64,000 nt of DNA. Source: Tropicimonas sp. IMCC34011 (GTDB lineage: Bacteria > Pseudomonadota > Alphaproteobacteria > Rhodobacterales > Rhodobacteraceae). The position numbers were made by a program, and so were the translations under genes. The stretch is taken from NCBI RefSeq assembly GCF_003390865.1, contig NZ_QMEJ01000003.1, positions 186,001-250,000 of the forward strand, in the 5' to 3' direction. The notes beneath the pieces are model-generated. The model saw only the letters and a program-made list of their open reading frames with translations, did not search any database and was not told where the DNA came from. Positions 52,919 through 61,385 of this stretch are shown in pieces (the stretch's first letter is position 1; each line of letters begins with the position of its first letter).

Positions 52919-53502
52919 GAGGCGCTCCCCTCGGCCAGCATCTTCTCGGCGCGGGCGAGATCCTCGGGGCGATTGATGTTGAGAAACGCGTCCTCATCCG
53001 GAAACGCGCAGATCGCGGCGCCCTCTGCCAGCGCCCATGCCCCGAGCCTGCGCTCGCCTGCGATCAGGGCGTCCCTCAGGGCGCCGGCCAGCGAGACGGG
53101 CCAGAGCGCGCAGGCGGGATGATGACGGAGGGGCGCGCCGGCGGCGGCGATGGCGAAGGGGCCGGACGCCGCGAGCCGCGCGCCGAGATCCGGGGGAAAG
53201 AAGGGGGTGTCGACCGCGACCGTCAGCACCGACGTCCTGCCTTGCCGCGCCGCCTCTTCCAGTCCCGCGAGCACCCCGGCGAGGGGGCCGAGACCGCCCG
53301 GGAGGGGGTCGGGCAGAACGCCCAGGCCGCCGAACCGTGCAGGATCGCCCCCCGCGGACACGGCCAGCGCGCCCGTCTGCGGTGCGAGGCGCGTCGCCGC
53401 GTGGGCGAGCAGTGTCCGCCCGCCCAGTTGGAGAAGCGCCTTGTCCGCGCCGCCCATCCGGCGGCCGCCGCCACCTGCGAGGATCAGTCCGAGCCGCGTC
53501 AC
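52915..53502 (-). CDS. mobA: Molybdenum cofactor guanylyltransferase
   Basis: Adds GMP to molybdopterin to form the bis-MGD cofactor; about 195 residues. GTP-binding N terminus LGLILAGGGGRRMGGADKALLQLGG, TVAVDTPFFPPDL near 94 (metal Asp), and FLNINRPEDLARAE at the C terminus match MobA. GTG 53502 is chosen with GGGA upstream; a TTG at 53520 is the alternative. mobB and moe genes are not adjacent. Divergent from azlC. Confidence 0.92.
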   Translation of the reverse strand: MTRLGLILAGGGGRRMGGADKALLQLGGRTLLAHAATRLAPQTGALAVSAGGDPARFGGLGVLPDPLPGGLGPLAGVLAGLEEAARQGRTSVLTVAVDTPFFPPDLGARLAASGPFAIAAAGAPLRHHPACALWPVSLAGALRDALIAGERRLGAWALAEGAAICAFPDEDAFLNINRPEDLARAEKMLAEGSAS

Positions 53503-53550
53503 ATCCGTCCCATGTTGCAAGCCCCCCGCAGCTGGCCTAAGCGCGTTTGC

Positions 53551-54270
53551 ATGAGCCTGTCAAAGCCCCAGCGTTCCGCGTTCGTCGACGGCCTCAGGGC
53601 CGGCGCCCCGCATCTTCTGGTCATCGCGCCCTTCGGCATCCTCTTCGGCGTCGTGGCGACGGAGACCGGATTGCCTCTGGCACAGGTCATGGGGTTCACG
53701 GTCTTCATCGTTGCCGGCGCCGCGCAGTTCACCGCGCTTCAGCTCCTGAACGACGGCGCGCCGCTCCTGATCATCATCGCGACGGCCCTGGCGGTAAACC
53801 TGCGCATGGCGATGTATTCCGCCGGGCTCGTGCCGCACTTCGGATCGCTTCCGCTGAGGACGCGGGCGGTGGCGGCGTATCTGTGCATCGATCAGAGCTT
53901 CGCGGCCTCCGCCTACCAGTACGAGCAGCATCCCGAGATGACCGCGAGGGAGAAGGCGGCGTTCTTCTTCGGCGTCGCGCTCTGTCTCGTGCCGGTCTGG
54001 TACGGCTCGACCTTGGCGGGCGCGCTTGCCGGGCAGGGCATTCCGGACAGCTTCGCGCTCGATTTCGCCCTGCCGATCACCTTCATCGCCCTGATCGCAC
54101 CCGCGCTGCGGACCCGGCCGCACGTCGCTGCGGCGGTGTCAGCCATCGTGCTGTCGCTGCTCCTCAGGGGCCTGCCTTACAATACCGGGCTCCTCGTCGC
54201 CGGCATCGCCGCGATGATGGTTGGGGCGGAAACGGAGCGGCGACTGGCCCCCGCGGAGAGAGCGTCGTGA
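53551..54270 (+). CDS. azlC: AzlC-family branched-chain amino acid exporter subunit
   Basis: Inner-membrane protein of 239 residues with about seven hydrophobic helices. AzlC text: GLRAGAPHLLVIAPFGILFGVVATETGL, then VFIVAGAAQFTALQLL, the ALAVNLRMAMYSAGLVPHFG region near 77 and ITFIALIAPALRTRPHVAAA. AzlC and AzlD form the two-subunit LIV-E/BrnFE type exporter of branched-chain amino acids and analogues. ATG 53551 begins MSLSKPQRSAF. It ends with a GTGA overlap into azlD. Confidence 0.93.
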   Translation: MSLSKPQRSAFVDGLRAGAPHLLVIAPFGILFGVVATETGLPLAQVMGFTVFIVAGAAQFTALQLLNDGAPLLIIIATALAVNLRMAMYSAGLVPHFGSLPLRTRAVAAYLCIDQSFAASAYQYEQHPEMTAREKAAFFFGVALCLVPVWYGSTLAGALAGQGIPDSFALDFALPITFIALIAPALRTRPHVAAAVSAIVLSLLLRGLPYNTGLLVAGIAAMMVGAETERRLAPAERAS

Positions 54271-54614
54271 GCGGGCTCGAGGGCACGATGCCGGCGGATG
54301 CGCCGGTCTGGACCGTGATCCTCGTGGTCGGCTTAGGAACGTGGCTGCTGCGATTCTCGTTCACGGGTCTCATCGGGGACCGCCCGCTGCCCGGCTGGAT
54401 CCTGAGGCACCTGCGCTACACGGCCGTCGCCGTGATCCCGGCCCTGATCGCGCCACTGGTGTTCTTCCCGGCCGCCGGCGGCGGCGCACCGGAGCCCGCG
54501 CGTCTCATAGCCGCCATCGCCGCCACGGCAGTGGGCATCGCCCTGCGCAGCGTGCTCGGCTCCATCCTCGCGGGGTTCGCCGTTCTCTACGCGATGCTCT
54601 GGCTTCTGGGGTAG
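54267..54614 (+). CDS. azlD: AzlD-family branched-chain amino acid exporter subunit
   Basis: Small membrane partner of AzlC, 115 residues with four hydrophobic segments. Family text: VWTVILVVGLGTWLLRFSF near 15, RHLRYTAVAVIPALIAPLVF near 48, and ARLIAAIAATAVGIALRSVLGSILAG near 78. The GTG start at 54267 overlaps the azlC stop, which fixes it well. No Lrp-type regulator is adjacent. Confidence 0.92.
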   Translation: MSGLEGTMPADAPVWTVILVVGLGTWLLRFSFTGLIGDRPLPGWILRHLRYTAVAVIPALIAPLVFFPAAGGGAPEPARLIAAIAATAVGIALRSVLGSILAGFAVLYAMLWLLG

Positions 54615-54640
54615 AGGGACGGCGGTCCCTCCGGCCGTGA

Positions 54641-55267
54641 TCAGCCGGGGACGTATCTGAGCGCGCCGCGATTGTCCTCGCTGTCGTCGTAGATCCGCGT
54701 CGTGACGACGCCCGGAACATCGGCGAATTGCCTCATCAGGTTCCTCGGGAAGAACGTCGAGTTGATGCTCTCGAAGCCGGGGATCTGTTTGAGGATGCCG
54801 GAGGTCGCGGAGGCGCAATAGGCCTTGGGCGCGGCGCCGTTCTCCTCGATCAGGCGCAATGCGATGGCGGCCTGCTCGGGCGTGACCTGCACCTCCTGCT
54901 TGACGACATGGTGCGTCTGCCGGGCGTGGTAGTCGATGTAGATCTCTTCCGCCCGCGGGGTCATGCCGTAATGCACATCGTTGCGCTCGGGCAGCGCGGG
55001 GGACTTGAAGGTGCCCGCCGGGTCGAAGATCGCGCGCTGGTCCGCACTCACCATGAAACCGGTATGCGCGCCCTCGTTGGAGCGGTTGTTGATGACGGTG
55101 AAGAGCGTCAGCGTCTTGGGGCCGGGATGCGTGTAGGCCGCGCGCTGCACCTCGGGCGCGGGCGCCCAGACCGGTTCCGCGCCGCAAGCGGCGAGGGCGA
55201 GCGGAAGAAGCAGCGCAGCGAGGAGGCGGCGGGCGGCGGGGGCGAGCCTCGCCATGCAGGGCGCCAT
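54641..55267 (-). CDS. Conserved lipoprotein of unknown function
   Basis: About 208 residues. Hydrophobic signal with lipobox LAAC (AALLLPLALAACGAE) predicts lipidation. The mature part has LTLFTVINNRSNEGAHTGFMV, ERNDVHYGM, IDYHARQTHHVV, YCASATSGIL and FESINSTFFPRNLMRQF; the Asn-His and Cys residues resemble papain-like or DUF4105-type envelope proteins, which is only a suggestion. The start is ambiguous: ATG at 55270, 55267 or 55255; the first two overlap the stop of the oxidase subunit gene, so coupling is likely. Seen widely in Rhodobacterales. Confidence 0.78.
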   Translation of the reverse strand: MAPCMARLAPAARRLLAALLLPLALAACGAEPVWAPAPEVQRAAYTHPGPKTLTLFTVINNRSNEGAHTGFMVSADQRAIFDPAGTFKSPALPERNDVHYGMTPRAEEIYIDYHARQTHHVVKQEVQVTPEQAAIALRLIEENGAAPKAYCASATSGILKQIPGFESINSTFFPRNLMRQFADVPGVVTTRIYDDSEDNRGALRYVPG

Positions 55268-55407
55268 CATCCGTTCAGCAGATAGAGCAGGATGAGAAGG
55301 ACGACGATGACCGTGGCGGCATAGCTCACGATCCGGACGAAGCCTTCGAAGGTCCTCTCCTGATCGGTGATGTCCATGGTTCCCGGTTCGTGCTTGTGTT
55401 CCGCCAT
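55267..55407 (-). CDS. aa3-type cytochrome c oxidase subunit IV
   Basis: Protein of 46 residues. It begins MAEHKHEPGTMDITDQERTF, followed by one membrane helix (about 26-44, SYAATVIVVLLILLYLLN) and ends at Gly-stop. This matches the small subunit IV of alphaproteobacterial aa3 oxidases (PF07835), a single helix bound to the core of subunits I-III. None of the other oxidase genes are adjacent, which is normal for this gene. Its TGA overlaps the start of the lipoprotein gene. Confidence 0.88.
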   Translation of the reverse strand: MAEHKHEPGTMDITDQERTFEGFVRIVSYAATVIVVLLILLYLLNG

Positions 55408-55532
55408 GCCCAGTCCTCGGCCCGCAAGTGTTCAATCAGGGTCGCTGATAGCCCAACGAGGGCGGGCTGCAAAGGCCGGACTTGGCCTAGGCTCAGGGCA
55501 TGTGGTCACATGAGGCGGCGGGGCGGCACGCC

Positions 55533-56027
55533 TCAGGCTGGTCCGTCCTCTTCGGCTGCATCCGTCGCGGCGTCCCCGTCCAGCGTCCCCGTCAGGCGGA
55601 AGCCGATGCGCTTCGGCGGGGCGTCCGGCCTGGCCTTCGGAATCGCGCGCAGCATGACGCCGAGCTGGGAGACGTGCTGGATGAGCTGGGCGCGGATGCC
55701 GCGCGGGTCCATGCCGTAGAAGGTGACGATATCGGGATCGAAGTACCCGATCCCCCTGATGCGCATGAGGTCGCCGCCGCTGCCGGTGATCGCGATGGCC
55801 GCCTCGTGGTCCTCGTCCAGGCCCTCCTCGAACTTGCGGATGTAGAGGGCCAGCCGTTCGTAGGCCCAGCGGGCCGGGCTCTTGCGCTCGGGCGGGGTGG
55901 CGGACATGGCAGCGGGAAGCGGCTCGTCCTCGATCCCCGGATCGCCGTCCTCTGTGCGGATGGCAACGGCGCGGGGGAGGGCGGCGGCCTCTTCGGCTTC
56001 GGCGGCGGTTTTGATGTCGTCTGTCAT
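55533..56027 (-). CDS. DUF6173-family protein
   Basis: Cytoplasmic protein of 164 residues with an acidic, disordered N terminus (1-50) and the conserved core SPARWAYERLALYIRKFEEGLDEDHEAAI, GIGYFDPDIVTFYGMDP and LIQHVSQLGVMLRAIPK. I recognise this as the DUF6173 family of Rhodobacterales, without known function. It shares a 4-base overlap with the MBL hydrolase gene upstream on the same strand, suggesting a functional pair. Confidence 0.85.
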   Translation of the reverse strand: MTDDIKTAAEAEEAAALPRAVAIRTEDGDPGIEDEPLPAAMSATPPERKSPARWAYERLALYIRKFEEGLDEDHEAAIAITGSGGDLMRIRGIGYFDPDIVTFYGMDPRGIRAQLIQHVSQLGVMLRAIPKARPDAPPKRIGFRLTGTLDGDAATDAAEEDGPA

Positions 56028-57076
56028 GATCGGGAAAAGAGATAGGCCCCGTCCGCGCGACGTCGACGCACCGCGCGGCCCGATTGATGCAGGCAGTTGA
56101 GATGCGCCATCGCCTCCGAGATCGCGAGACCGTATTCCGCCGGCCCGATCGTGCGCTTGAAGAGCGGCGCGAAGCATTCATGGGCGGTCCGCGGTTCGGA
56201 GAGGTGCGCCTCCAGCCGCTCGAGAGCGCCCTCGTGGTTGGCGATGAGCGCCGCGATGCGGGCGGGCAGGCCGGTGAACGGCAGCTTGTGCCCGGGAAGG
56301 ACAAGCTGTTCGGGCGTCGCATGGGGGGCGAGGCGATGGCAGGAGGCGAGGAACTCCGCGACGGGATTCGCCTCCGGCTCCGTCGGGTGGACGCCGAGAT
56401 TGGGGGAGATCGTCGGCAGGAGCTGGTCCCCGCCGATCACGACCTCGCCCGCCTCGTCGAACAGGCAGGCATGCTCGGGCGCATGTCCGTCCCCGCAGCG
56501 CACGATCCAGCTCCGTCCCCCGAGGTCGATGCGATCCCCTTCGGCGATTCGCCGGAATCCCAGCGGGATCGGAGCGACGGCATCGGCAAAGTTGAAGGGC
56601 CGGCTTGCCTGACGCTCGGCAAGGGTGTCCGCGTCCATGCCGACGGAGCGCCAGAACCGGACGGTCTCGGGCGGCGGCGTTTCCTGCTCGTCCAGCCGGA
56701 GCATCCGCGCATAGAGATAGGCGGTTCGCGTCGTGACGATCTCGGCGCCGTCCTCGGCGAGGCGGCCGGCAAGGCCGACATGGTCGGGGTGGTGATGCGT
56801 GAGGAGGACGCGTCTGATCGGCCGGCCGGCCAGCGGGCCATCGCGAAACGCGTCCAGCGCGGCGCGGCAGGGCGCCGTGTTCACCCCGGTATCAACCAGC
56901 GTCCATCCGTCCGTCTCTTCCAGCGCGTAGATGTTGACGTGATCGAGCGCCATGGGCAGCGGCAGTCGCGCCCAAAGGATGCCGGACGCGACCTCAACGG
57001 CCTCCCCCGGTCCCGGCGGTTCGGAGAACGGGTAGCGCAGCGGGTCCGGCGGACGGGAGGCGTGTTCAGGCCGCAA
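56024..57076 (-). CDS. MBL-fold metallo-hydrolase (lactamase-B-like)
   Basis: Metallo-beta-lactamase-fold hydrolase of about 350 residues. Metal motif THHHPDHVG (94-99), then DGHAPEHACLFD near 210, GGDQLLPTISPN near 227 and LPGHKLPF near 268. A C-terminal helical domain follows (about 280-350, with a Cys-rich FAPLFKRTIGP region), as in the glyoxalase II/LACTB2-like group. The start is not marked by ATG: TTG 57076, inside the end of the acyl-CoA dehydrogenase gene, is the best fit. Coupling on both sides suggests it hydrolyses a thioester linked to the dehydrogenase pathway; inference only. Confidence 0.85.
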   Translation of the reverse strand: MRPEHASRPPDPLRYPFSEPPGPGEAVEVASGILWARLPLPMALDHVNIYALEETDGWTLVDTGVNTAPCRAALDAFRDGPLAGRPIRRVLLTHHHPDHVGLAGRLAEDGAEIVTTRTAYLYARMLRLDEQETPPPETVRFWRSVGMDADTLAERQASRPFNFADAVAPIPLGFRRIAEGDRIDLGGRSWIVRCGDGHAPEHACLFDEAGEVVIGGDQLLPTISPNLGVHPTEPEANPVAEFLASCHRLAPHATPEQLVLPGHKLPFTGLPARIAALIANHEGALERLEAHLSEPRTAHECFAPLFKRTIGPAEYGLAISEAMAHLNCLHQSGRAVRRRRADGAYLFSRS

Positions 57077-58763
57077 GATCGTCCAGACTGAGCGCGTAGA
57101 GCGTCCCGGCACCTTCCTTTGCTTCGGCAAGGAGCGACTCGTGTTCGGGCAGGAGCCGGGAGACGAAGACCTGGGCCAGCGCCGCATGTGCGCCGCCCGC
57201 CCGCGCGGCGCGCAGGTGGCAGTGACCGCCCAGCACGCGCGCGAAGGCGCGCAGGAACGGCGTCGCGCCGGCGAGACGGTCCTTCCCCTCGAGGGCAACC
57301 ATCGCCTCGACCCCTTCGCGCAGGTTCTCGGCGGCGTGCCAGACGGGTTCGGCAAGCTCCGGCATCTCGGCCCGCGCCGCTTCGGCCTCTGCGGAGATCT
57401 CGTCGATCAGGGCCAAGGCTGCCTCGCCGTTGTCGGCCATCTTGCGGCCGACGAGGTCCATGGCCTGAATGCCGTTGGTGCCTTCGTAGATCGCGGTGAC
57501 CCGCACGTCCCGGAAGAACTGGGACGCGCCCGTTTCCTCGACATAGCCCATGCCGCCATGGACCTGGATGCCGAGGTCCGAGACGGCGATGCCGGTATCG
57601 GTGCCGTAGGCCTTGGTGATCGGGATCAGGAGCTCGGCGCGCGCGCGCCAGCCGCCGTCCCCAGTGGCGCGGGCCATGTCGAGCGCGACGGCGTTCATCA
57701 GCGCGATGGACCGGGCCGCCCGGATCTCCGCCTTCATCAGGGACAGCATTCGGCGCACGTCGGGATGCTCGGCGATGGTGCCGGTGCCCTCCGCGCGACC
57801 CTGCTTGCGGTCCATCCCGTAGCTCAGCGCCTGCTGCCACGCCGCTTCGGCCACGCCGATGCCCTGTGCCCCCACGCCGAGGCGTGCGTTGTTCATCATG
57901 GTGAACATCGCCGCCATGCCGCCCTGTTCGGGGCCGACGAGCCAGCCCTTGGCGTCCTCGTACTGCATGACGCAGGTGGGAGAGCCGTGCAGACCGAGTT
58001 TCTCCTCGAGGCTGACCACGGAGACGCCGTTCGCGACACCGGCATTACCGGCCTCGTCCGGCAGGCGCTTCGGCACGAGAAAGAGGCTGATCCCCCGTGT
58101 GCCCTTCGGCGCGTCGGGCAGCCGGGCGAGGACGAGGTGGCAGACATTTTCGGCGAAGTCGGTGTCGCCCCATGTGATGTAGATCTTCTGACCGCTGATC
58201 CTGTAGGCGCCGTCGCCGTCCGGAACCGCCTTCGTCGTCAGCGCGCCGACGTCGCTGCCCGCCTGAGGCTCGGTCAGGTTCATCGTTCCGGTCCATTCGC
58301 CGGAAATGAGCTTCGGCAGGTAGAGCGCCTTGATCTCGTCCGAGGCATGGGCAGCGATCGCCTCGATCTGGCCTTGGGTCAGGAGCGGGTTGAGCTGAAG
58401 CGACAGGCACGCGCCGCTCATCATGTCGTTGACGGCTGTCTGGATGGCGATGGGCAGGCCCATGCCGCCGTATTCGGGATCTGCGCTGAGGGAGACCCAG
58501 CCGCCGTCGGCAATCGCGCGGAAGCCGTCCCCGTAGCCGGGGCTCGTCCGGACGACGCCGTTCTCGAGCCGTGCGGGATGCGTGTCGCCGGGGCGCTGGA
58601 GCGGGGCGAGGATTTCGGTGCAGACCTTGCCGGCCTCCTCGAGAATGGCCTCGGTCACATCCGGGCCGGCGTCCTCGTAATGCCCGGTCTCCCGGACCCG
58701 GTCGAAACCGGCAACCTGTTCCAAAAGGAAACGGATATCGTGCGTCGGGGCGCGATAGGGCAT
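57066..58763 (-). CDS. Acyl-CoA dehydrogenase, long FadE/DmdC-like type
   Basis: Flavoenzyme of 565 residues that makes a 2,3-double bond in an acyl-CoA and gives electrons to ETF. Signatures: MNLTEPQAGSDVGAL near 155, YITWGDTDFAEN near 194, HGGMGYVEETGASQFFRDVRV near 405 and the catalytic Glu in YEGTNGIQAMDLVGRK near 430. It is longer than standard (~380) dehydrogenases because of a C-terminal helical domain (about 455-565). This build is shared by DmdC, the 3-methylmercaptopropionyl-CoA dehydrogenase of DMSP breakdown, and related enzymes; DmdC versus a paralogue is not resolved. Confidence 0.9.
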   Translation of the reverse strand: MPYRAPTHDIRFLLEQVAGFDRVRETGHYEDAGPDVTEAILEEAGKVCTEILAPLQRPGDTHPARLENGVVRTSPGYGDGFRAIADGGWVSLSADPEYGGMGLPIAIQTAVNDMMSGACLSLQLNPLLTQGQIEAIAAHASDEIKALYLPKLISGEWTGTMNLTEPQAGSDVGALTTKAVPDGDGAYRISGQKIYITWGDTDFAENVCHLVLARLPDAPKGTRGISLFLVPKRLPDEAGNAGVANGVSVVSLEEKLGLHGSPTCVMQYEDAKGWLVGPEQGGMAAMFTMMNNARLGVGAQGIGVAEAAWQQALSYGMDRKQGRAEGTGTIAEHPDVRRMLSLMKAEIRAARSIALMNAVALDMARATGDGGWRARAELLIPITKAYGTDTGIAVSDLGIQVHGGMGYVEETGASQFFRDVRVTAIYEGTNGIQAMDLVGRKMADNGEAALALIDEISAEAEAARAEMPELAEPVWHAAENLREGVEAMVALEGKDRLAGATPFLRAFARVLGGHCHLRAARAGGAHAALAQVFVSRLLPEHESLLAEAKEGAGTLYALSLDDLAA

Positions 58764-58921
58764 GGGCTGGTCACTCCTCCTTCGTCATCCGTTCCCCAGC
58801 GGCGGTCCCTCCCGGCTTGGCGCCGGAGACCCAGTGGCTTAAGAGCGGATGATCCGAACCCTAGCACCCGTCCCCGGCCTCGCTAGGGCAAACGCAGCGT
58901 CACGACCGCGAGGCACCGACG

Positions 58922-59866
58922 ATGGACCGGAAGACCGCGCTCCTTGCGTCCGATGCCTCCGGGATCACCCGCGCGGCAGAGCTTCTGCGGCAGGGCGGGC
59001 TCGTCGCGCTGCCCACCGAGACGGTCTATGGCCTCGGCGGCGATGCGACGAACGGTGAGGCCGTCGCCGGCATCTTCGCGGCCAAGGGACGGCCCAGCTT
59101 CAACCCGCTCATCGTGCATCTGCCGGACGCGTCCGAGGCAGGTCGCTACGCCGTCTTGTCCCCCGAGGCGGAGGCGCTGGCGGAGCGGTTCTGGCCGGGC
59201 CCGCTGACCCTGGTCCTGCCGATGCGGGCGGACACGGAGCTTTCGCCCCTCGTCTCCGCCGGCCTGCCGAATGTCGCGCTCCGGGTGCCGGCGCTGGAGC
59301 TGGCCCGTGGGCTGCTGCGCGAAACCGGGCGGCCGGTGGCCGCGCCCTCCGCGAACCGCTCGGGGCGTGTGAGCCCTACCCGGGCGGCGCATGTGATGGA
59401 CGGGCTCTCGGGCCGCATCGATGCTGTGCTCGACGGCGGCCCGGCGGATGTGGGTGTGGAATCGACCATCGTCGGGCTCTGGGACGTGCCTCGCCTCCTG
59501 CGGCCCGGTGGGCTCCCGGCCGAGGAGATCGAGGAGGCGCTCGGCCGCCCTCTGGCCGGGCCGCCGGACGGAGGGGCGCCCGCCGCGCCCGGCATGCTCG
59601 CCTCGCATTACGCGCCCGGCGCATCGGTGCGTCTCGGAGCCACGGGGATCGAGGTGGGCGAGGTTCTGCTCGGGTTCGGGGACGCGCCCGGGGCAGCACT
59701 GAACCTCTCGCCCGCGGGAGATCTGCGGGAGGCGGCGGCGAACCTTTTCGGTTATCTTCGTGATCTCGACGGAATGGCCCCGGTCATCGCCGTGTCGCCC
59801 ATTCCGGAGACGGGCCTCGGGCGCGCGATCAACGACCGCCTCCGCCGGGCCGCCGCGCCGCGGTGA
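58922..59866 (+). CDS. tsaC: L-threonylcarbamoyladenylate synthase, SUA5 type
   Basis: Makes threonylcarbamoyl-AMP for the t6A37 tRNA modification. 314 residues: YrdC domain with LVALPTETVYGLGGDA near 31, FAAKGRPSFNPLIVHL near 53, LRVPALELARGLLRETGRPVAAPSANRSGRVSPT near 120, VESTIVGL near 180; then linker and a C-terminal SUA5 domain (about 215-310, SHYAPGASVRLG). The two-domain form is SUA5-like rather than the short TsaC of E. coli. Divergent from the acyl-CoA dehydrogenase, convergent with yqgE. Confidence 0.95.
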   Translation: MDRKTALLASDASGITRAAELLRQGGLVALPTETVYGLGGDATNGEAVAGIFAAKGRPSFNPLIVHLPDASEAGRYAVLSPEAEALAERFWPGPLTLVLPMRADTELSPLVSAGLPNVALRVPALELARGLLRETGRPVAAPSANRSGRVSPTRAAHVMDGLSGRIDAVLDGGPADVGVESTIVGLWDVPRLLRPGGLPAEEIEEALGRPLAGPPDGGAPAAPGMLASHYAPGASVRLGATGIEVGEVLLGFGDAPGAALNLSPAGDLREAAANLFGYLRDLDGMAPVIAVSPIPETGLGRAINDRLRRAAAPR

Positions 59867-59892
59867 GCGCGGCACGGATCGCGCTCAGAGGA

Positions 59893-60459
59893 TCAGGCGT
59901 GGCCCGCCATCGACGACAGCATCCGCGGGTCGACGCCCATGGTCTCCACCGCCAGCTTCCACTTCGCCTCGCTGTCCTCGGCGAAGACAAGGTCCGGCGT
60001 CGCGTCGCAGGTCAGCCATCCGTTCGAGGCGATCTCATGCTCGAGCTGACCCGGCCCCCACCCGGCATAGCCGAGCGCGAGGAGCGCGCGCCCCGGTCCG
60101 TTGCCGCGGGCGATGTCCTCGAGAATGTCGAGCGTCGCGGTCATGCCGTAGCCGTCGCCGACCGGCATGGTCGACTCGCTCTCGACGTAATCGCCCGAAT
60201 GGAGGACGAAGCCGCGACCGTGCTCCACCGGACCGCCGACATGGATGCGGATGTCCCGCTCGGGCGGCGTGGGGGAGAGGTCGAGCTGCTCCAGCAGGTC
60301 GACGAAGTCCAGCTCGTCCGCCGGCTGGTTGACGACAAGTCCCATCGCGCCCTCGTCCGAATGGGCGCAGACGAAGATCACGGTCTTGTCGAAGCGGGTA
60401 TCGCCCATGCCCGGCATGGCGATGAGGAGTTTGGCGGTCAGGTCGGTCATTTCGGTCAT
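59893..60459 (-). CDS. YqgE/AlgH-family protein
   Basis: Protein of about 188 residues: [71 protein letters not shown] near 122. Biochemical function is unresolved; a link to alginate regulation in Pseudomonas (AlgH) and possible nucleotide binding have been proposed. ATG 60459 is used; the ATG at 60450 is an alternative. Divergent from the DsbD-alpha-like gene across 116 bases. Confidence 0.92.
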   Translation of the reverse strand: MTEMTDLTAKLLIAMPGMGDTRFDKTVIFVCAHSDEGAMGLVVNQPADELDFVDLLEQLDLSPTPPERDIRIHVGGPVEHGRGFVLHSGDYVESESTMPVGDGYGMTATLDILEDIARGNGPGRALLALGYAGWGPGQLEHEIASNGWLTCDATPDLVFAEDSEAKWKLAVETMGVDPRMLSSMAGHA

Positions 60460-60575
60460 GGTGACAAGGATGGGCCTCGGAACGTGTCGCGGCAAGGGCA
60501 CCCCGGCGAAAGGTGTCAGCCCCGTAGCCGATTTGTGAGTTTCCCGTGCGGGGGCGGGCCGCTAGCTTCGCGCCC

Positions 60576-61382
60576 ATGATCAAGCCCCGCCTCCTTCGTT
60601 CGGCCCGTGCCGCACTGGCCGCCGCCTGTCTGTCCCTTGCCGCACTGCCCGGCCACGCGAACGGTCCCGAGGAGGGGCTTCGTGCCGCGCGCATCCTGCC
60701 GGGGTGGGTGGAGGCGGACGGGCGCCGGATCGTCGCCCTCGAACTGGATCTCGCGGAAGGGTGGAAGACCTATTGGCGCAGCCCCGGCGAAATGGGCCTG
60801 CCGCCGCGCTTCGACTGGACAGGATCGGGCAACCTCGTGCGCGCCGAGCCGCTCTGGCCGGAACCCACGATCTTTCCGAGCAGGCTCGGGGATGTGATCG
60901 GCTACAAGGGCGAGGTGATTCTCCCCATTGCCCTTCAGCCGGCGGAGCCCGGCGCCCCGATCGAGCTCGACGCGCTGGTGGAAATCGGCGTCTGCGCCGA
61001 GGTCTGCGTTCCGGTGTCGATGCATCTGGCCGCGCGGCTGGACGGGCACGGCGCTTCCGATCCCCGCATTCGGGCCGCTCTCGCCGACCGTCCGGCGCGG
61101 ATAGCGGCCGATGCGCGCTGCAGGATCGATGCCGCGGGGCGCGATCTCGCGCTGACGGCCGCCATAGCGGCGCCCGATCTCGGCGGGGAAGAGACGGCGA
61201 TCGTGGAGACGGGCGATCCGCACCTCTACGCGATCGGCACGGAATCGGAGCGCCGGGGCGGGACACTCCACGTCCGCTCGACGCTGGCCGGAGGCACCGC
61301 CGGGGTCAACCGGGGCGCGCTGCGCTTCACGCTGGTGGGCGCGGGCGGCGCGGTCGAGATCCTGGGCTGCACCGCGAACTGA
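60576..61382 (+). CDS. Exported DsbD-alpha-like protein with Cys-x3-Cys
   Basis: Periplasmic protein of 268 residues with a signal peptide (1-28, GHANG). It corresponds to the soluble alpha domain of DsbD/ScsB-type reductases: GWKTYWRSPGEMGLPPRFDW near 62, IGYKGEVILPIAL near 108 and the redox pair VCAEVCVP (Cys140, Cys144). The transmembrane beta domain and thioredoxin-like gamma domain of DsbD are absent, so it needs a membrane partner such as CcdA or ScsB-like protein encoded elsewhere. Followed at 4 bases by the convergent efflux permease. Confidence 0.87.
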   Translation: MIKPRLLRSARAALAAACLSLAALPGHANGPEEGLRAARILPGWVEADGRRIVALELDLAEGWKTYWRSPGEMGLPPRFDWTGSGNLVRAEPLWPEPTIFPSRLGDVIGYKGEVILPIALQPAEPGAPIELDALVEIGVCAEVCVPVSMHLAARLDGHGASDPRIRAALADRPARIAADARCRIDAAGRDLALTAAIAAPDLGGEETAIVETGDPHLYAIGTESERRGGTLHVRSTLAGGTAGVNRGALRFTLVGAGGAVEILGCTAN

Positions 61383-61385
61383 GGC

